Shown here in pieces: positions 33,437 to 45,458 of a stretch of 57,026 bases of DNA (position 1 is the first letter of the stretch; every line of letters begins with the position of its first letter). This DNA comes from Jaapia argillacea MUCL 33604 (taxonomy: Eukaryota > Basidiomycota > Agaricomycetes > Jaapiales > Jaapiaceae): positions 1 through 57,026 of the forward strand of contig KL197709.1 of assembly GCA_000697665.1 (NCBI GenBank). The letters run 5' to 3'. Position numbers and translations under genes: made by a program. The notes beneath the pieces were generated by a model. The model did not search any database, was not told the origin of the DNA, and saw nothing but the letters and a program-made list of their open reading frames with translations.

Positions 33437-36116
33437 ATGACTAAGGACTACCATCCCGCAAAGTTCAAGCTCAACCCATGTCACTCCTCAAGCTCAATGT
33501 GCCCAGACTGGGGGTTTTCACTTCTTTCAACATGGATGAAGGACCGGAGTATGGCTCGCCTGGTTTCACCCTCGCACTGCCTGATGTCATCGACGATGTG
33601 GGTGATTTGGTAAACGCTCGAGTCCATTCCAACGTCTATCCCATGCTCCCCTTCCTGTTCAAACGTCCGCTCCGACATGGCGTCATCTTCGAGAGGCTCA
33701 ATTACCGATTCGAAACCTTCCCCATCGTCTACGAATGCGGCAGTTGGAGGTTGGAAGCCAGTGTCAGAGAGCAGTGGGACGTTCTAGAGCAGGTCCTAAC
33801 ATCTCTAGCAACCATTTCTCTCTTGCATGGCTCGCTTCGTTGTTTCCTGGTCAAATCTTGCGCAACCCCAGCGCCTCGCTCGAAACGCTACCTCGACGGA
33901 TTCAGCAGCTCCCGGTCGGCAAGAGTTGCTTGCATGAACAGCCTACACGCTTTTGACCTTCTCATCGCGTCCTGTTCTTTTGGGATTGCTACCTGTTCAA
34001 CCACCAATTGGCGTGAGGAGTTGGCAGTTTATCATCCTACGTATTCCGATCTGCTCTGTGTTTCTCCAATCAATTCGTTCAACCCCGGCTCCCGCGTCGG
34101 AGTGATCATTAACGTTTCCTGCTGTGATTGGATGGACTGGGTGCCGAATCTCGTGTCTCGAAACGTACCCGTTTGGCTATGGTGGGGAACCCCCGAATGG
34201 CCCTTGAGTCCTCCCCAACCACGCCAGAAATGGCCTTTGTGGCTTGACAATGCTGCGCCAAACGATGAAGACAGATGTCGATTCCTATTTGGAAATCCTT
34301 TATCCATATATCACCCCTTGTCGGCACCTCCAACCCCATCCCACCCTAGCACTCCATCCCACCCCGGCACCTCATTCCATCTCAGCGACCAACATCGCCC
34401 CATCCCTCACGACACCTCGGCTCCATTCGAGGGCGAGTCTTTTGTCGATTTTTTCGCCAGGAGAAAACGAACGACGGAGCTAGCTGTACAGTCCGGCGGT
34501 CAGAAGAGTCAGTCAATCATATCCAGAAGGGAACATTCTTTGAGGTTACAATGCCCTGGAAATACTGGAGCAAGGGTCTTTCAGTGGTTTTTTGATGACC
34601 AGGGCTCCCCCGTTCGTGTACCTGTCCCCCAGAACTCCGTCGCATCCACATGGGATTCGTACTCAGACTCGCAGCGCAACTACGACCCCCTCAACAACCA
34701 TTGGGATCTCTGCCTGTATCTCGATCCGACAGCTCTGTCACCACTTCATGCCGCCTCCTACGACATCACCCACGAAGAAAGCATTGTTGGCCGAGATGAC
34801 CCAATCCACGAGCCTCCACCTGAGGTCTATCCCATTCAAAGTCCACCCCGTGTCGCGCCTCCATCCCAGGACAGGCTGGACCGAGACGTCCAGCGGATGC
34901 AGGAGCGCCGTTCGGACACCACCGATGGACCCCTCACCCTCGACCTCGTATTCGAACCCCTCGAAACAATCGCCTACCTACGCTATGGCTGGTGTGTTGC
35001 CGAAAAACACATTCAAGACCAACCCCCTTACTCTTTGACGGAACTCCAAACTTTGCTGTCTCACAACTTGAGAAGAATCGCTTTGGAAGGGCTGGTGGAT
35101 CCTACACCTTCAGCTGTCGTCGAGATGTCGCCTTTCTTTCGTCACTTGTCCAAGCTCCCTACCCCACCGTCGCAGTCTGACCTCTCTCAAAATTCGCGTA
35201 GCCAAATTAGCCTTCCTGGCACATTCTCCATCACTCCTGTCCAAGTCAAAGGACTCACTGGGAGTCGGACGAATAGAGCTGTGCTATACATGGTACGCTT
35301 TCACAGGGGCGACATGCCTTGGCGCGTGGCTTTTGACAGCGCTTCTTCGCTTCTCCACTGCATCCGTAGCTCCCACTGCACCTCAAGCGAGCGATTGGTG
35401 ACCTATTGCGTAGAACGTGGAATAGAATTTCGAACAGTCGTCTGCTTCCCTCCCCAGGTCCTTCGGCCCCCTCCATATAGAGGTTTCCGTTACGATGGCC
35501 TGGGCTGGCGTCCCAAGAGCTACAGGCCCACTTTGCAGGACTACTCGGTGTACGAATCCATACGCGATGGCTTCCTTCTCCGGCAAGCACACTCTCGAGC
35601 CGCATTGATGAAGGGTGGAATCATATGGCGCCTGGCCATCCATGCGCTCGGGAAAGACCACGTTCTGCAAGGACCGTCGCACCACATAATGGTAATGGGT
35701 GTCGGCTTATTGGACAGAAGACTTGGCTCCTCCTTTTGGGACGATGATTTGAGCGAGGGGGAAATGATGCTCATCAGCGGTTGCTACTACGTCGAGACGT
35801 GCTGTAAGTCCACTCCTTTTGTCGCTCTTTGGAACGCGATTCCAATTTGGTGTACAAAGCCCGAAATCAGGAAAGTCAACTATCGTGGTGGCCAAAGTAC
35901 AACATCTGGAAGGAGGGGCCCTTTGACGCAGGGTATTGGACACCAGCCGCTGAGAGCTGGTTTCAGCACAGACTTGGTCAAATACGAAACGGCAAAGCTC
36001 CTTTGAGGAATTCTTCCCAATGGACTGCCTCGTTCAAGATTAACCGGGATGGCAGAAACCTCAATAAGAACAACGAGGTTGTCGCAGCGAATTTCTTGTT
36101 GGGAGATCGCTCTTAA
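33437..36116 (+). CDS. Agaricomycete unknown-family protein F (about 850 aa)
   Basis: Member of a multi-copy family of large uncharacterised proteins that I recall from many Agaricomycete genomes; tandem paralogue of G. Landmarks in order: YPMLPFLFKRPLRHGVIFER, NSLHAFDLLIASCSFGIA, PVWLWWGTPEWPLSPPQP, a Pro/Ser/His repeat (PTPSHPSTPSHPGTS), LQCPGNTGARVFQW, YDPLNNHWDLCLYLDP, GLGWRPKSYRPTLQDYSVYE, SRAALMKGGIIWRLA and FWDDDLSEGEM. A phase-1 intron (35804-35859) then leads to LSWWPKYNIWKEGPFDAGYW and the stop at 36116. The main frame opens at 33478. A conserved-looking start (MTKDYHPAKFKLNP at 33437) is one base out of frame with it. No catalytic motif is known to me. Confidence 0.7.
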
Positions 36117-36970
36117 ACGAGGGTCAACGACACTTCACGTTGGCCATTCTGCCGCTGAGTCTTTTTTTCTCACTATCATTATTACTCTTAGTCTTACCAC
36201 GCTTGTTTGTCTGTCTGTCTGTCGCTCTCTTCGCTCCTCGTCCCCCTCCTGCAGTTGCTATTGTTGCAGCTCCTCTGGGAGTTGCGTCAATGATTGGTCT
36301 CCCTAGATTTATTTCACAACCTCCGAAGACGGCCCGCCTCATTCGACCCATAACCTGGCGAATATCGCAATTTAAGATAGAACATCGCTAACTTCGCTAG
36401 AAGCGTCCCAGCTTCCTGCTTACCTCCTAAAATCGCCGTCGATAGGCTCACGGCCTAAGTTTTCTTCTGCAGCACCACGAGGCATCAACCCAACTGTACT
36501 CGCAACCGACGCCTCATTTTTGCGTTTCGGCCCGAAATAGTGATGTTCGGTGTCTCCTGTAATTTCCACCTCGACATTCCTAAGAGCTACCACTGTACCC
36601 TTCTCGCGTGCCATTGTGTATGCCTTGTGGCAAACCTTAAAAGTCCAGATCGTCTATAGCACAATTTCCGCCTGGGTTCCCTTTTTCTGTCCCGACCTTT
36701 CAACAAAGTCGGATGCCAGATCGACGGTGAACGTCATGCCCCTAATGTTCCACTCAATTAAAGTAGGGTCCGTGTGAATTGGCCGAGCTTTTTTTTCGCG
36801 CCGTTTGCTGAGAACGTAGATCCACGTAACGACGCGTCAGGTCCACGGGAACCGTTCATTGAAAGTCGAACTTGAAACACTCGGTGTTGCCATCCACGAC
36901 TTCTGACCTTCACTTCCACCGCCAAAGGATTGCAACTTGTGGCTTCGCTGACGCATTACATAACGAGCCC
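36117..36970. other. Spacer between tandem genes F and G
   Basis: No supported gene. The first 300 bases are pyrimidine-rich on the + strand (for example TGTCTGTCTGTCTGTCGCTC near 36208-36227), a short tetranucleotide repeat. The G promoter must lie in the right part. Confidence 0.4.
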
Positions 36971-39496
36971 ATGCCTCCCATCCCTCGTCGCTTATTTTTG
37001 ACAGGGGATCCTCTCGCTTTCCACCTGACTCCGTATGACTCTCAGTAAGTTAGACGTCCGATCGCTGCCTCGGTTCGCTGAACTCATATGTTCCAGCTAA
37101 CCCTCAGCTTAACCCAACGCCAGGTGCTCAACAGCCCTACCGAAGGTTCGTTACGGTCGTGCTAGTAGGGGAGTTCACAGAGGAGCTCTTCACGTCTCCG
37201 AATTCGGACCTACCCCCGCCACACTCCACTCGCGCCATATGCAATGGCGAAACCAAAGTGGACCAGTTGGTCCAGTCACGATGGGCATCCCATAGCCTCC
37301 CGATGCTACCCTTCCTCTTTCGGCTTCCGTTGAGACATGGGCCCATTTTCTCTAAGCTCAACTTCACGTTCTCCAATCTCCCCATCATATGTAAGGAAGG
37401 ACGGTGGGCGATGGACTCAGCGTTGGGCGACGACTGGTTGATCTTAGAGAGAAGTTTGGCCAATATCGCGGAAACCTTACTAGCTAACGGCGAAGCGCGT
37501 CCCCCCAGCGGTACTCCGATCCGAGTCCCGACCCCTCTATCGATGGGCTACCGCGACTCTCACCAAAATGAAGACGTGGCCAGGAGAGCATGCCATAATT
37601 CACTTCACGCATTCGACCTCCTCATTGCCACATGTTCGATGGCCATCGCCTACCATCCCACTGCATCTCGGCTCAGAGAGCTTGTGGCGGAGAAACCGAT
37701 CTACTCCGACCTGCTGGTGGTCTCGCCACTTAGTTCCTTTGACCTATCCTCTCGTGCCGGTGTCGTAATCCCATCGTCACAATCCGATTGTCTTCATTGG
37801 GTACCATTGCTTGTGTCTTGTCGCATCCCAGTATGGTTTTATTGGGGGGGGTTCGATCGAGCTTTTTCCCCACCCCCACTAAATCTCCAGTGGCTCCAAC
37901 GCCTTGTTCCCACATTCGACGACTATGTTGCCTTCATTAACAAGCGAGAACTTGCCTCCTCCCTTGCGAGTGTCTCCACCACCCCAAGCGGAAGCGGTAG
38001 GCTCCGCCATGGTTTGCATGTAATGTGTTCCAGAGATCGACGCGACACCACTTGGCCGATGGTTGGCCCAGTTGAAGGGGAGTCGGCCAGGAGCTACTTT
38101 GTGAGGAGACAGCTCCGTCCGCTCCATCTACCCACTCACGGCGTTCAACCGGCTCCTCCATGGATCCAGCTTTCTTTGAGCCAAAAACGGGAGACAGCTG
38201 TATACGTTTGGGTGAATCACAATGGCGCACACGTTCGGCGTCGTCTCTCCAGTGCTGAAGCTGAGATGAAGTGGTGTCACTTCAATGATGCTCAGCGTCT
38301 TTACGATGTCTCCCAAAACTCGTGGGACCTTTGCGACGAGAGTTGTCCTGATGTCTGTCAGGACTTATGGTCCGGCCAAAATGGAGTAGAGGCACTTAAG
38401 AAACTACCTGTCGCTCTCTCCCCTTCGACCACGGCGTTCGCCAAGGACCTTTGCCTGGGATGTACATCTACCGAGGGCGCCCTACCCCGCCTCGAGCATC
38501 TTATGCTCGCAGAAGTGGACCCCATCCGACTCGCTTTCGACACCCTCGAAACGGCTCCAACTCAGCTACCCAATGTCAGGATCGTTCACATCCAGGATCT
38601 GATACTCGTTCGTGGGACGAAGGCACATGAAACGAAGAAAGACCTCATATCTCTATTTATCTTCTCCCCTGCCTCATGTACACTGCCATGGAAGGTAGCA
38701 TTAGACAGCGCCACTTCCACTCTCCAATGCATCCGTGCTGAGGTTTCCGGAGCTACCCATCCATTGGCTGAGTACTGCGTCAGCAAGGGCATAGCCTTTC
38801 GCACGGTGATCCACCTACCCAACGATTTCTTTCCGCCACCCCCATATAGCGGTTTCCGTTTCGTCGGCCTTGGATACCGTCCCCTCCGCTACCTTCCCAC
38901 CTCGGGCGACTATCGCTGTTATGAGCATATCCGTCATCGATTTCTTTGCCGTAATGACCATGCCAGAGCTGCCTTGCTCAGAGGAGGTATAGTTTGGCGA
39001 CTCGCCTTGGAAGTTATAGGGCGCGAGGAGGTTCTCCGAGGTCCTTCCAATCTCGTTACGGCCATGGGAAGCTGTCATCGCCGCATAGGTGACGGTACAT
39101 CCTATTGGGACGACAACTTGAGCGAAGGGGAGGACCGCATAGTTTGCGGGGTCTACGGCGGGGGAGACTGTGGTGGGTGTCTTCAAACCTTTCTGCCTTT
39201 TCTACTTCTAATGTTGTCCCTAAACGTTAGATTCAAGCGACGGGCCGTCCTGGTGGCCCAGCAGACAGTGCTGGGAAAGTGGACCGTTTCATGTGGGCTA
39301 TTGGTCTCCTCCCGCAGAAGTGTGGTATCAATACTACCGGCGCAAAATCGTGGACGGGGACTACAAGTTGAGGACGGACGCTGAATGGAGGGCATCGTTC
39401 CGTGTTGGTGGGTATATTGTTGCTCTCGACGACAGCACCGAGGATGCCTGTCGGGAATTGTTACAGAGATTGACCGGCTCCCCGGCCTCGTCCTAA
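36971..39496 (+). CDS. Agaricomycete unknown-family protein G (about 800 aa)
   Basis: Tandem paralogue of F with the same landmarks: LPMLPFLFRLPLRHGPIFSK, NSLHAFDLLIATCSMAIA, PVWFYWGGFDRAFSPPPL, RLYDVSQNSWDLCDESCP, GLGYRPLRYLPTSGDYRCYE, ARAALLRGGIVWRLALEVIG and YWDDNLSEGED. A phase-1 intron at 39173-39230, at the same site as in F, joins to PSWWPSRQCWESGPFHVGYW, stop 39494-39496. The upstream exon 36971-37044 (MPPIPRRLFLTGDPLAFHLT) is followed by a good GTAAGT donor, but the next acceptor (37096) leaves the frame one base off, as in F. It lacks F's Pro/Ser/His insert. Function unknown; the two probably arose by local duplication and have diverged far. Confidence 0.7.
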
Positions 39497-39544
39497 TGCG
39501 TAGTTTACGTTTTGGTTGCAATGTTAGAACACTAAGTACCCAAT

Positions 39545-40470
39545 TCAGCCCTCTCTGGACTCTCCACATCTGATCTCGAAAGCCGGCCCCACTATGACGC
39601 CATGTGTCCGCAGGTTTGTCCAAGGTTCTCCGCCATTCAGAGCTGAGGCAGGGAGGTGTTCAACTATTACCAGGAATCCATCCTTCCGTTTTGCGTCCAT
39701 GCTGTCCCCTCCCAAGTTAGTGCATGGGGCAGATGTTAGGGGGCTGAACAGGACCAATAAATGGAAAGAGCATTGGTCACCACGAAACAGGTACAACTCA
39801 ATGCTTGGAGGCTTATCGGAGATGGGAAACCGAATATTGCGTCCTGTAAAATTCGCCTCACCCTCCATTTGTTTCACGTTTTTCTTCCCCCATCCGAGGC
39901 AACCCCTTCTGTTGGAGGCTTTCATAGGCATTGCCCTGAAGAAACAAGTTGGGACTCAAAAAAGATGGGTTGCAGCTGGATTGGCCAGAGATGCCCCTTA
40001 GCCATGCTTACTGACCGGCGTTTTGTGGTAGTTTTTCAGCCTCCCCTTCATTGACATTGTTAAAGGAGCGGAATTCGTTGAAGTTGTCCCTCAAGGTGGC
40101 CAGGGGCCGAAACTCGTGGTTAGAGCATACGGCCAGGACTTGGATGCTGAGTGCGATCTGTGTCCCTTCAGGTCCCGGCCCTCATTCTTGTCCGCCGTCT
40201 ATTCGTAGTCCCGGATGTCGAAATAGCGATCAAGATTCAAGTTCTCGACGAAGTGAAGGCTACCCGTACCTGCTTTTGGAGGGTTCATCACGGTCGGGCA
40301 GATGCTCACAGCACTGTATACCTTTCGTTGACCCTGTAATTGCACGGACAGTAAGTGTTGAATCGTCGTGTTCTCTCGTCACTTGTGGTTCGGAAGCTCT
40401 GGGACGCTGGTGACTCGCCCCAAGCAAAAAGCAAGTCCAAAGGCGATTACAAATTGAGGATTGTCCTTAA
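39545..40470. other. Unresolved stretch with coding-like pieces
   Basis: Open pieces occur on the + strand in different frames: AWRLIGDGKPNIASCKIRL (about 39800-39860), FIDIVKGAEFVEVVPQGGQG (about 40045-40105) and VPDVEIAIKIQVLDEVKATR (about 40208-40268). The last two look like beta-rich protein. I could not build one gene model. It may be a short multi-exon gene or a decayed one. Confidence 0.25.
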
Positions 40471-40576
40471 GGTAGATAATTGTTAACTCCACAAGTGCTG
40501 AACCCAATTCCAACATGAAGCTACGTAACTGGGCTCAAAAGCGCAAAGAAATGGTCTAGAAACTGGAAATAAAATC

Positions 40577-41224
40577 TCAAATAAATGGTTTAACCTTTGT
40601 ATGATGCCCAGAGATAAACATAAATGTCTTCTTTGCGTCGGCCCAAGCAACATCGCCAACACGGTCATGGAGAAGATCCAATGCCCACTGACTATTGTAA
40701 TGCATGCCCAAATCTATGCCTGCAGTGATGCGACCATCAGATGTAGCTGTAAGAGCCCGAGATTGAAGGGTGCAAACAACTCCAACAGATTGCCAAGTCT
40801 GTTCCTTGTATATTTTACTTCTTTTTGATGCAGAAGCTTCCTTGCCCAGGTAGTATGGGTCCAGTGTGGTCGTGTGGTGATGTGAGTCGGACCTCCAGAA
40901 AGTCATACAAGGTGTGACTATTCTCATAAGAACCTGGTAATAGTGAGTTAGCAAAACAGGGCTAGAGGTGGGATCTCAATGACTTGCTTTGTGCTCTGCA
41001 ATAATCATAGCGGATGCATATGGGGTAGCAACATCATGGTTTTGCTCCAATGTCAGCCCGGCTGAGAAACCAAGGTCGTATATGTCTCTATGCAATCCTG
41101 CTATGTAACCAACCCCAGCAAATTGGGTGCAAGCGGTTCCTCCAGGTCCACGAGGAGCAGATGCGCCGCATGTTATAGCCTTCCATGTAAGAACAAGGTT
41201 TGGCCATAAGGCTTCCATCATCAT
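40577..41224 (-). CDS. Hypothetical protein I
   Basis: Two exons: from ATG 41224 (MMMEALWPNLVL) through ITCGASAPRGPGGTACTQFA and GLTLEQNHDVATPYASAMII, then a 49-base intron (about 40931-40979) to VLMRIVTPCMTFWRSDSHHH and AGIDLGMHYNSQWALDLLHD, ending FISGHHTKVKPFI. I do not recognise it. The Gly-rich, aromatic composition looks like a folded globular domain. It lies directly downstream of H on the same strand (59 bases between them) and could be its 3' part, but a stop ends H in frame. Confidence 0.45.
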
Positions 41225-41282
41225 ATGACAGTGCCAGCCCGCAGCTACCAGTCGATATTAGCTTCTATCCAGACCAATGAAG

Positions 41283-42872
41283 TCAGGGTAAAATAATACC
41301 AGAATTTTCAATATATACCGCCTCTTTCTGGTGAGCTGCCTTAAGAGCCTCTTCGTCGGAGGGGAGTGCGTTATAATCGTAGAGGTAAGAGCAGGCAGTT
41401 TCTTCATTCGACGCAGCCAAATTGATGGCTTTTCCATTCAGTGGCTTCCACTCACAAAGTTCCTGCTGTTTACGAAGAATCTTTGGCCCAAAGATGCCGA
41501 AGATTGTTCCTTTGCTAAGCTTTTTGTGACGGCTTATAGTACCTTGCAACTCTGATGCATTCCTGATTAATTTAGCGTGCGTCCGGCACAGCTCCAGGCC
41601 TGCCTCTGAGTCGGAATAAATATTGTACGCAGCTGCACACACCTGCCAAAGTTTGTCAGAAATTTTGAACCCCAATGCTGGTGTAGTGATCTTGAACTGA
41701 CCACGTAACTGGTATCCACGTTGTCCAGGGACTTTGGCGACCAACTTGGGTCTTTTAGCCCGGGGTGCGACGGTTCGGAGCGCTCAACCGCTACCCTATC
41801 GAGAACAATGTGAAGCTGTGGCTCATTGCCTTCGGGCTCCACCAGGCTCATTTCCTTCGTTTTGACCACACTGATTGATTTTGGAACAGGTACGCCTTCA
41901 GGAATGACCGAATCTTTCCAGTTGTTTTTAGCATTGGTAAGACCTAACAAAGACGCTACTCCTACCAAGAATGACGAACTTGCCTATAGGCAGGTCCATG
42001 GCGTATCTTTCGACCCAATGCACCTTGATGTTCTGGAGGCACTTTTTTGCTCTTCGAGCAACAAACTCGCGAGTGCCCTTTTCACCCTTCGTAAGTTCAT
42101 ACAGGGATGCAGCAAAGGGGTAGTAGTCCTTCCATACTATGACGAGTTTAATGAACAAGGAGAACATTTCCTCGCTCTCTTTCTGTAAGGAGAGTAAACG
42201 AAGGATCATCGGCCATGTAACTGAGTGCTATAGTAGATCACACCTTCGTCATTTTTTTTGCGGAGATTGTTGGCAGAGCTCTGGCTGCGATGTGGATAAC
42301 AAAGTCAATGGAGCTTAGAAGCCCTTCCCTAAGGTATGTGATACCGCCGTCGGGGTTGAAGTAAACGTCCTGAAGGTGCTCGTCCAACCAAATGAGGCAT
42401 CCGAGAGCGAGTAACCTGGGTCTGGAGTTGCCTAAGGCGAGTTCCCGCTTCACAAATTGGATACATTGTTCAGATTCGCTTGGTTCCAGTGTGAGATGAT
42501 GCTGATTGGAGGGACGATGAATTTCTTACTTTCTTGTGAAGAGGCAGGTTATGTACGCTTCAGTGGGTTTGCACACCATCTTTTCAGTTTCGATGTGCAA
42601 ACGTAGTTCATCGAAGGTTGCAGTGACCTTTTCATATGTCGCATGGGCATCTGCATTCGCTGATATAGCATCGTGAACCTTCAAGCGATGGAACAATCAG
42701 AGACGTCGTTATACAGGGGAAGCTCCGAAGAAGGGCTCACCTCGGAAAGGAGATGAGCCGTTCGTTTGTATTCTTCACGGCCCCTAACAACGCCAGCGGG
42801 TTTTGAGGTATCCTTGGGCATGGACAGGAGACTAAGCTGAAGAAGATCGAAAAGAATAACCAGCACGCGCAT
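41283..42872 (-). CDS. Hypothetical protein H (about 450 aa, six exons)
   Basis: Exons join in frame: MRVLVILFDLLQLSLLSMPK...TAHLLSE; VHDAISANADAHATYEKVTA...; EQCIQFVKRELALGNSRPRL...; ESEEMFSLFIKLVIVWKDYY...FVIL; DSVIPEGVPVPKSISVVKTK...DTSY; VCAAAYNIYSDSEAGLELCR..., ending YIENSGIILP. Introns are about 50-62 bases with GT-AG borders. The first half is largely helical. The N-terminal 17 residues are hydrophobic and could be a signal anchor, unless translation starts at the internal MPKDTSKPAG. No domain is recognised. Confidence 0.5.
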
Positions 42873-42875
42873 CAA

Positions 42876-44095
42876 GTAAGGCAGTGAAAATGGTGGGTGG
42901 AGAAAGGGTAGGGGGATGTAGATTTGCTCACATGTGTCAAAAGTGGGGATTGGCTACCTGGCGCCGCACTTGGCAATGGTTAAGATTTGAAGGTATTGAC
43001 TGAGGAAAAAGGCACAAGATGGAATGGAGGAGCGTGGAAGAGATGATGTCAAAAAGAGAGCGTCGAAGGGTTCCGAAAGTTGGAGAAAAGAATGTCGAGA
43101 GGAGGCGACCGAAAAAAGTGTGTTGAAGATGAGAGACCGGGAGTTGTTACTCCGGGAGGCTCTCCTGGATAAGTTAAGTATGAAGGAGCTGTGCGAGAGA
43201 GGCACAACTGATAAAGAACGGTTGTCGTCGTTCGGCGAAGGCTTACTGACAGCAGATCTCAGCTTCCGACTTCCCTATTGGACTGTGACATAAGTACATA
43301 ACGCGATTAAGCCAACTGGTAGCCGTTGACCACAAGTTCAATTCTGAAGATTCCCCTGCTCAGTCTTCAGTCCATGAATCGTGTGTTCGATGTTGGAGTT
43401 ACAAACATGTACGAGTCTGTCTTCACCCTCTATTGATTCCTTATTGGGATATGTCTCCGACATTTCAATTTCTTTTCCTCCCATGTTCGTCTTGTGTTTG
43501 CCCCACGTTCGTAACGCGCATTCGTACATAGACTTCATTCACTCGTATTGCGAGGCTCACCCTTTGTCATCGTTATCGACGTGAGCCTCTAACAGACTTG
43601 TACATAGTCTCGTCGATTCCTTCAAGGTCAAGAATACATTTATTTCCTCATTCGATCGTCATGGGCAGCTACTTCTGTTCAAACACTAGCTGCGATACCC
43701 GTGGACACCCGTGGACACCAAGGGAGGGTATGAGATGTTTTATATGTGTTTCATGGGAAGCTTTAGAAAGTAAAACTATGACGAAGGCGACAGGCACCGA
43801 GATCATACCCCCAGTCAGTTGCATCCATGCCGAAGGTTTCGGACCCCTGGGGTTCTGAACCTTTGTGTCCAGCGTTTCTCGCCTTATATGCCACTGAATG
43901 ATCATACAGACGCCGACCCTCAAGGTGCCGGTTAGGGCCAAAGCATCTCCCTTCCCCCCAACTCCCCGCACAAGGAATCACTCCCCTTTGGGGAAACGTC
44001 GCTGGTATGTATGTTGATGCACCCTCTGGTTCCTCCATTGTTTGCGTGGTTAGCACCATTAGTATCGCTATATTTCTAACCTCACTTGACCATGC
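42876..44095. other. No supported gene
   Basis: A charged + strand ORF at 43024-43293 (MEERGRDDVKKRAS..., many Glu, Lys and Arg) could encode a coiled coil, but the opposite strand is equally open and Ser-rich, so composition alone explains both. Confidence 0.35.
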
Positions 44096-44470
44096 CCGAG
44101 TAAGTTCTGTTTCTATTAGAAAACCTCCCGTTCTGATCCCAGTACAGCGATGAATATGGGAAATATTATCCTGAGAGTGATTCACCAGGCATCCCCTCCG
44201 ACGTTTTGGACTTCCCAATGTCCGACTCCTTGCCCTCCGAATCCTTTGGTCCTCCGCACCAACTCCAACCACCCCTTCACTCTATGGACAAGTCAATCCG
44301 CAAGCCTATCTGAACGGTGAAGCTCAGGGAGTAGCTGGGCGCGATGGCCACCATGGTGATTTCATGTGTGACGGAGACATCTATGGGGGAGAGATCTTTG
44401 ACGGAGAAGAGTCAGCAACGGTCCTATGGAGAAGGAGCAGAGTGAGAAGGAGCGACGACTTGAGCTAGGG
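44093..44470 (+). other. Possible small acidic protein gene
   Basis: The ATG near 44093 gives MPE, then a typical intron (GTAAGTTC...CAGTACAG) leads to DEYGKYYPESDSPGIPSDVL. It ends shortly after 44300, unless a one-base shift links it to GEAQGVAGRDGHHGDFMCDG. Acidic and disordered. Weak. Confidence 0.25.
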
Positions 44471-45458
44471 CAAGGAGACCAGTTGGAGATAAATCGGAAG
44501 TCGTAGTGGAGGTTATGCATGTACGCATCAACTTTTTACACTTGAATTCGCAATCTTCAGAGCACGAGGACCCGTCCGTTCATTGACGCAGTGCATTGCT
44601 CAGCGTTACCCCCATTATCGTGCCAGTCCCCATGCTTACTCGGCCATCGTGTAACTCATTCTCTGGACCTCTCAATGTCTTCAACTTAGATCCCGAATCG
44701 TAGCTGCGACTGCTCCCATCATGCGTCATCGCCAGAGACAAGTCACGCGTTATTTTTCATCAGAAGGAAACTGTTGCAAGTCACATTCATCCATTGTGTC
44801 AGAGGGTGTGGTGACGATCCGGGGTGTAAACCAGGGTGACCTCAAGAGCGTATTCCTCGACCCTTGCGCCGACCTCGTGCCTAAACAAGGAAAAAAACTG
44901 ACCATGTGTTAGGCATCGTACGACATAAGTACAAGGACTCACCAAACAAACATGCTTCTTCAAAAACTTCTGAAGATCGTCATCCACTCGGGGCTTTGCA
45001 CCAGCAGCCTTGCACTCCGCCTTGTGCGCCTTTCAGTGGCAGGCGTGACATTATATTCCGTCCCCTACAAACATCAACTCTCAGTAAAAGACACCAGTCA
45101 GAGGAGGACTACATACACAATAAACCGCCTGACACCTGCAGACTTTGAATTTGATTCCCCATCTCTCTCCAATTCCCACACCCGTGGCAGCATTGAACTG
45201 AGATCGGAAGGCAATGCCGTCGAGGAACCACAAGTCAAGTGAAATATGGAACATGGAAGGTGTCGAGGTAGTTGCCAAGAGTTATGCGAAGACATTTGGG
45301 AAGATTGCGCCAATACTTAACAATACACGCGCAGATGAAGGGCAGAAGTCATAAGGGGAGCCAAGGAAAGAAAATCTATCCAACTGCACCGAACGCATAA
45401 AGAAGCATTGAGACGGATCCGACTATCAGTACCCATAGGACCCTCATCCACGGACCCA
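44471..45458. other. No supported gene
   Basis: Short overlapping ORFs on both strands only; no domain, repeat or reliable splice pattern. Confidence 0.35.

Noticed and set aside
43763-44272. 169-codon minus-strand ORF
   Set aside because: Arg/Gly-rich and opposite a better spliced plus-strand candidate; no domain.
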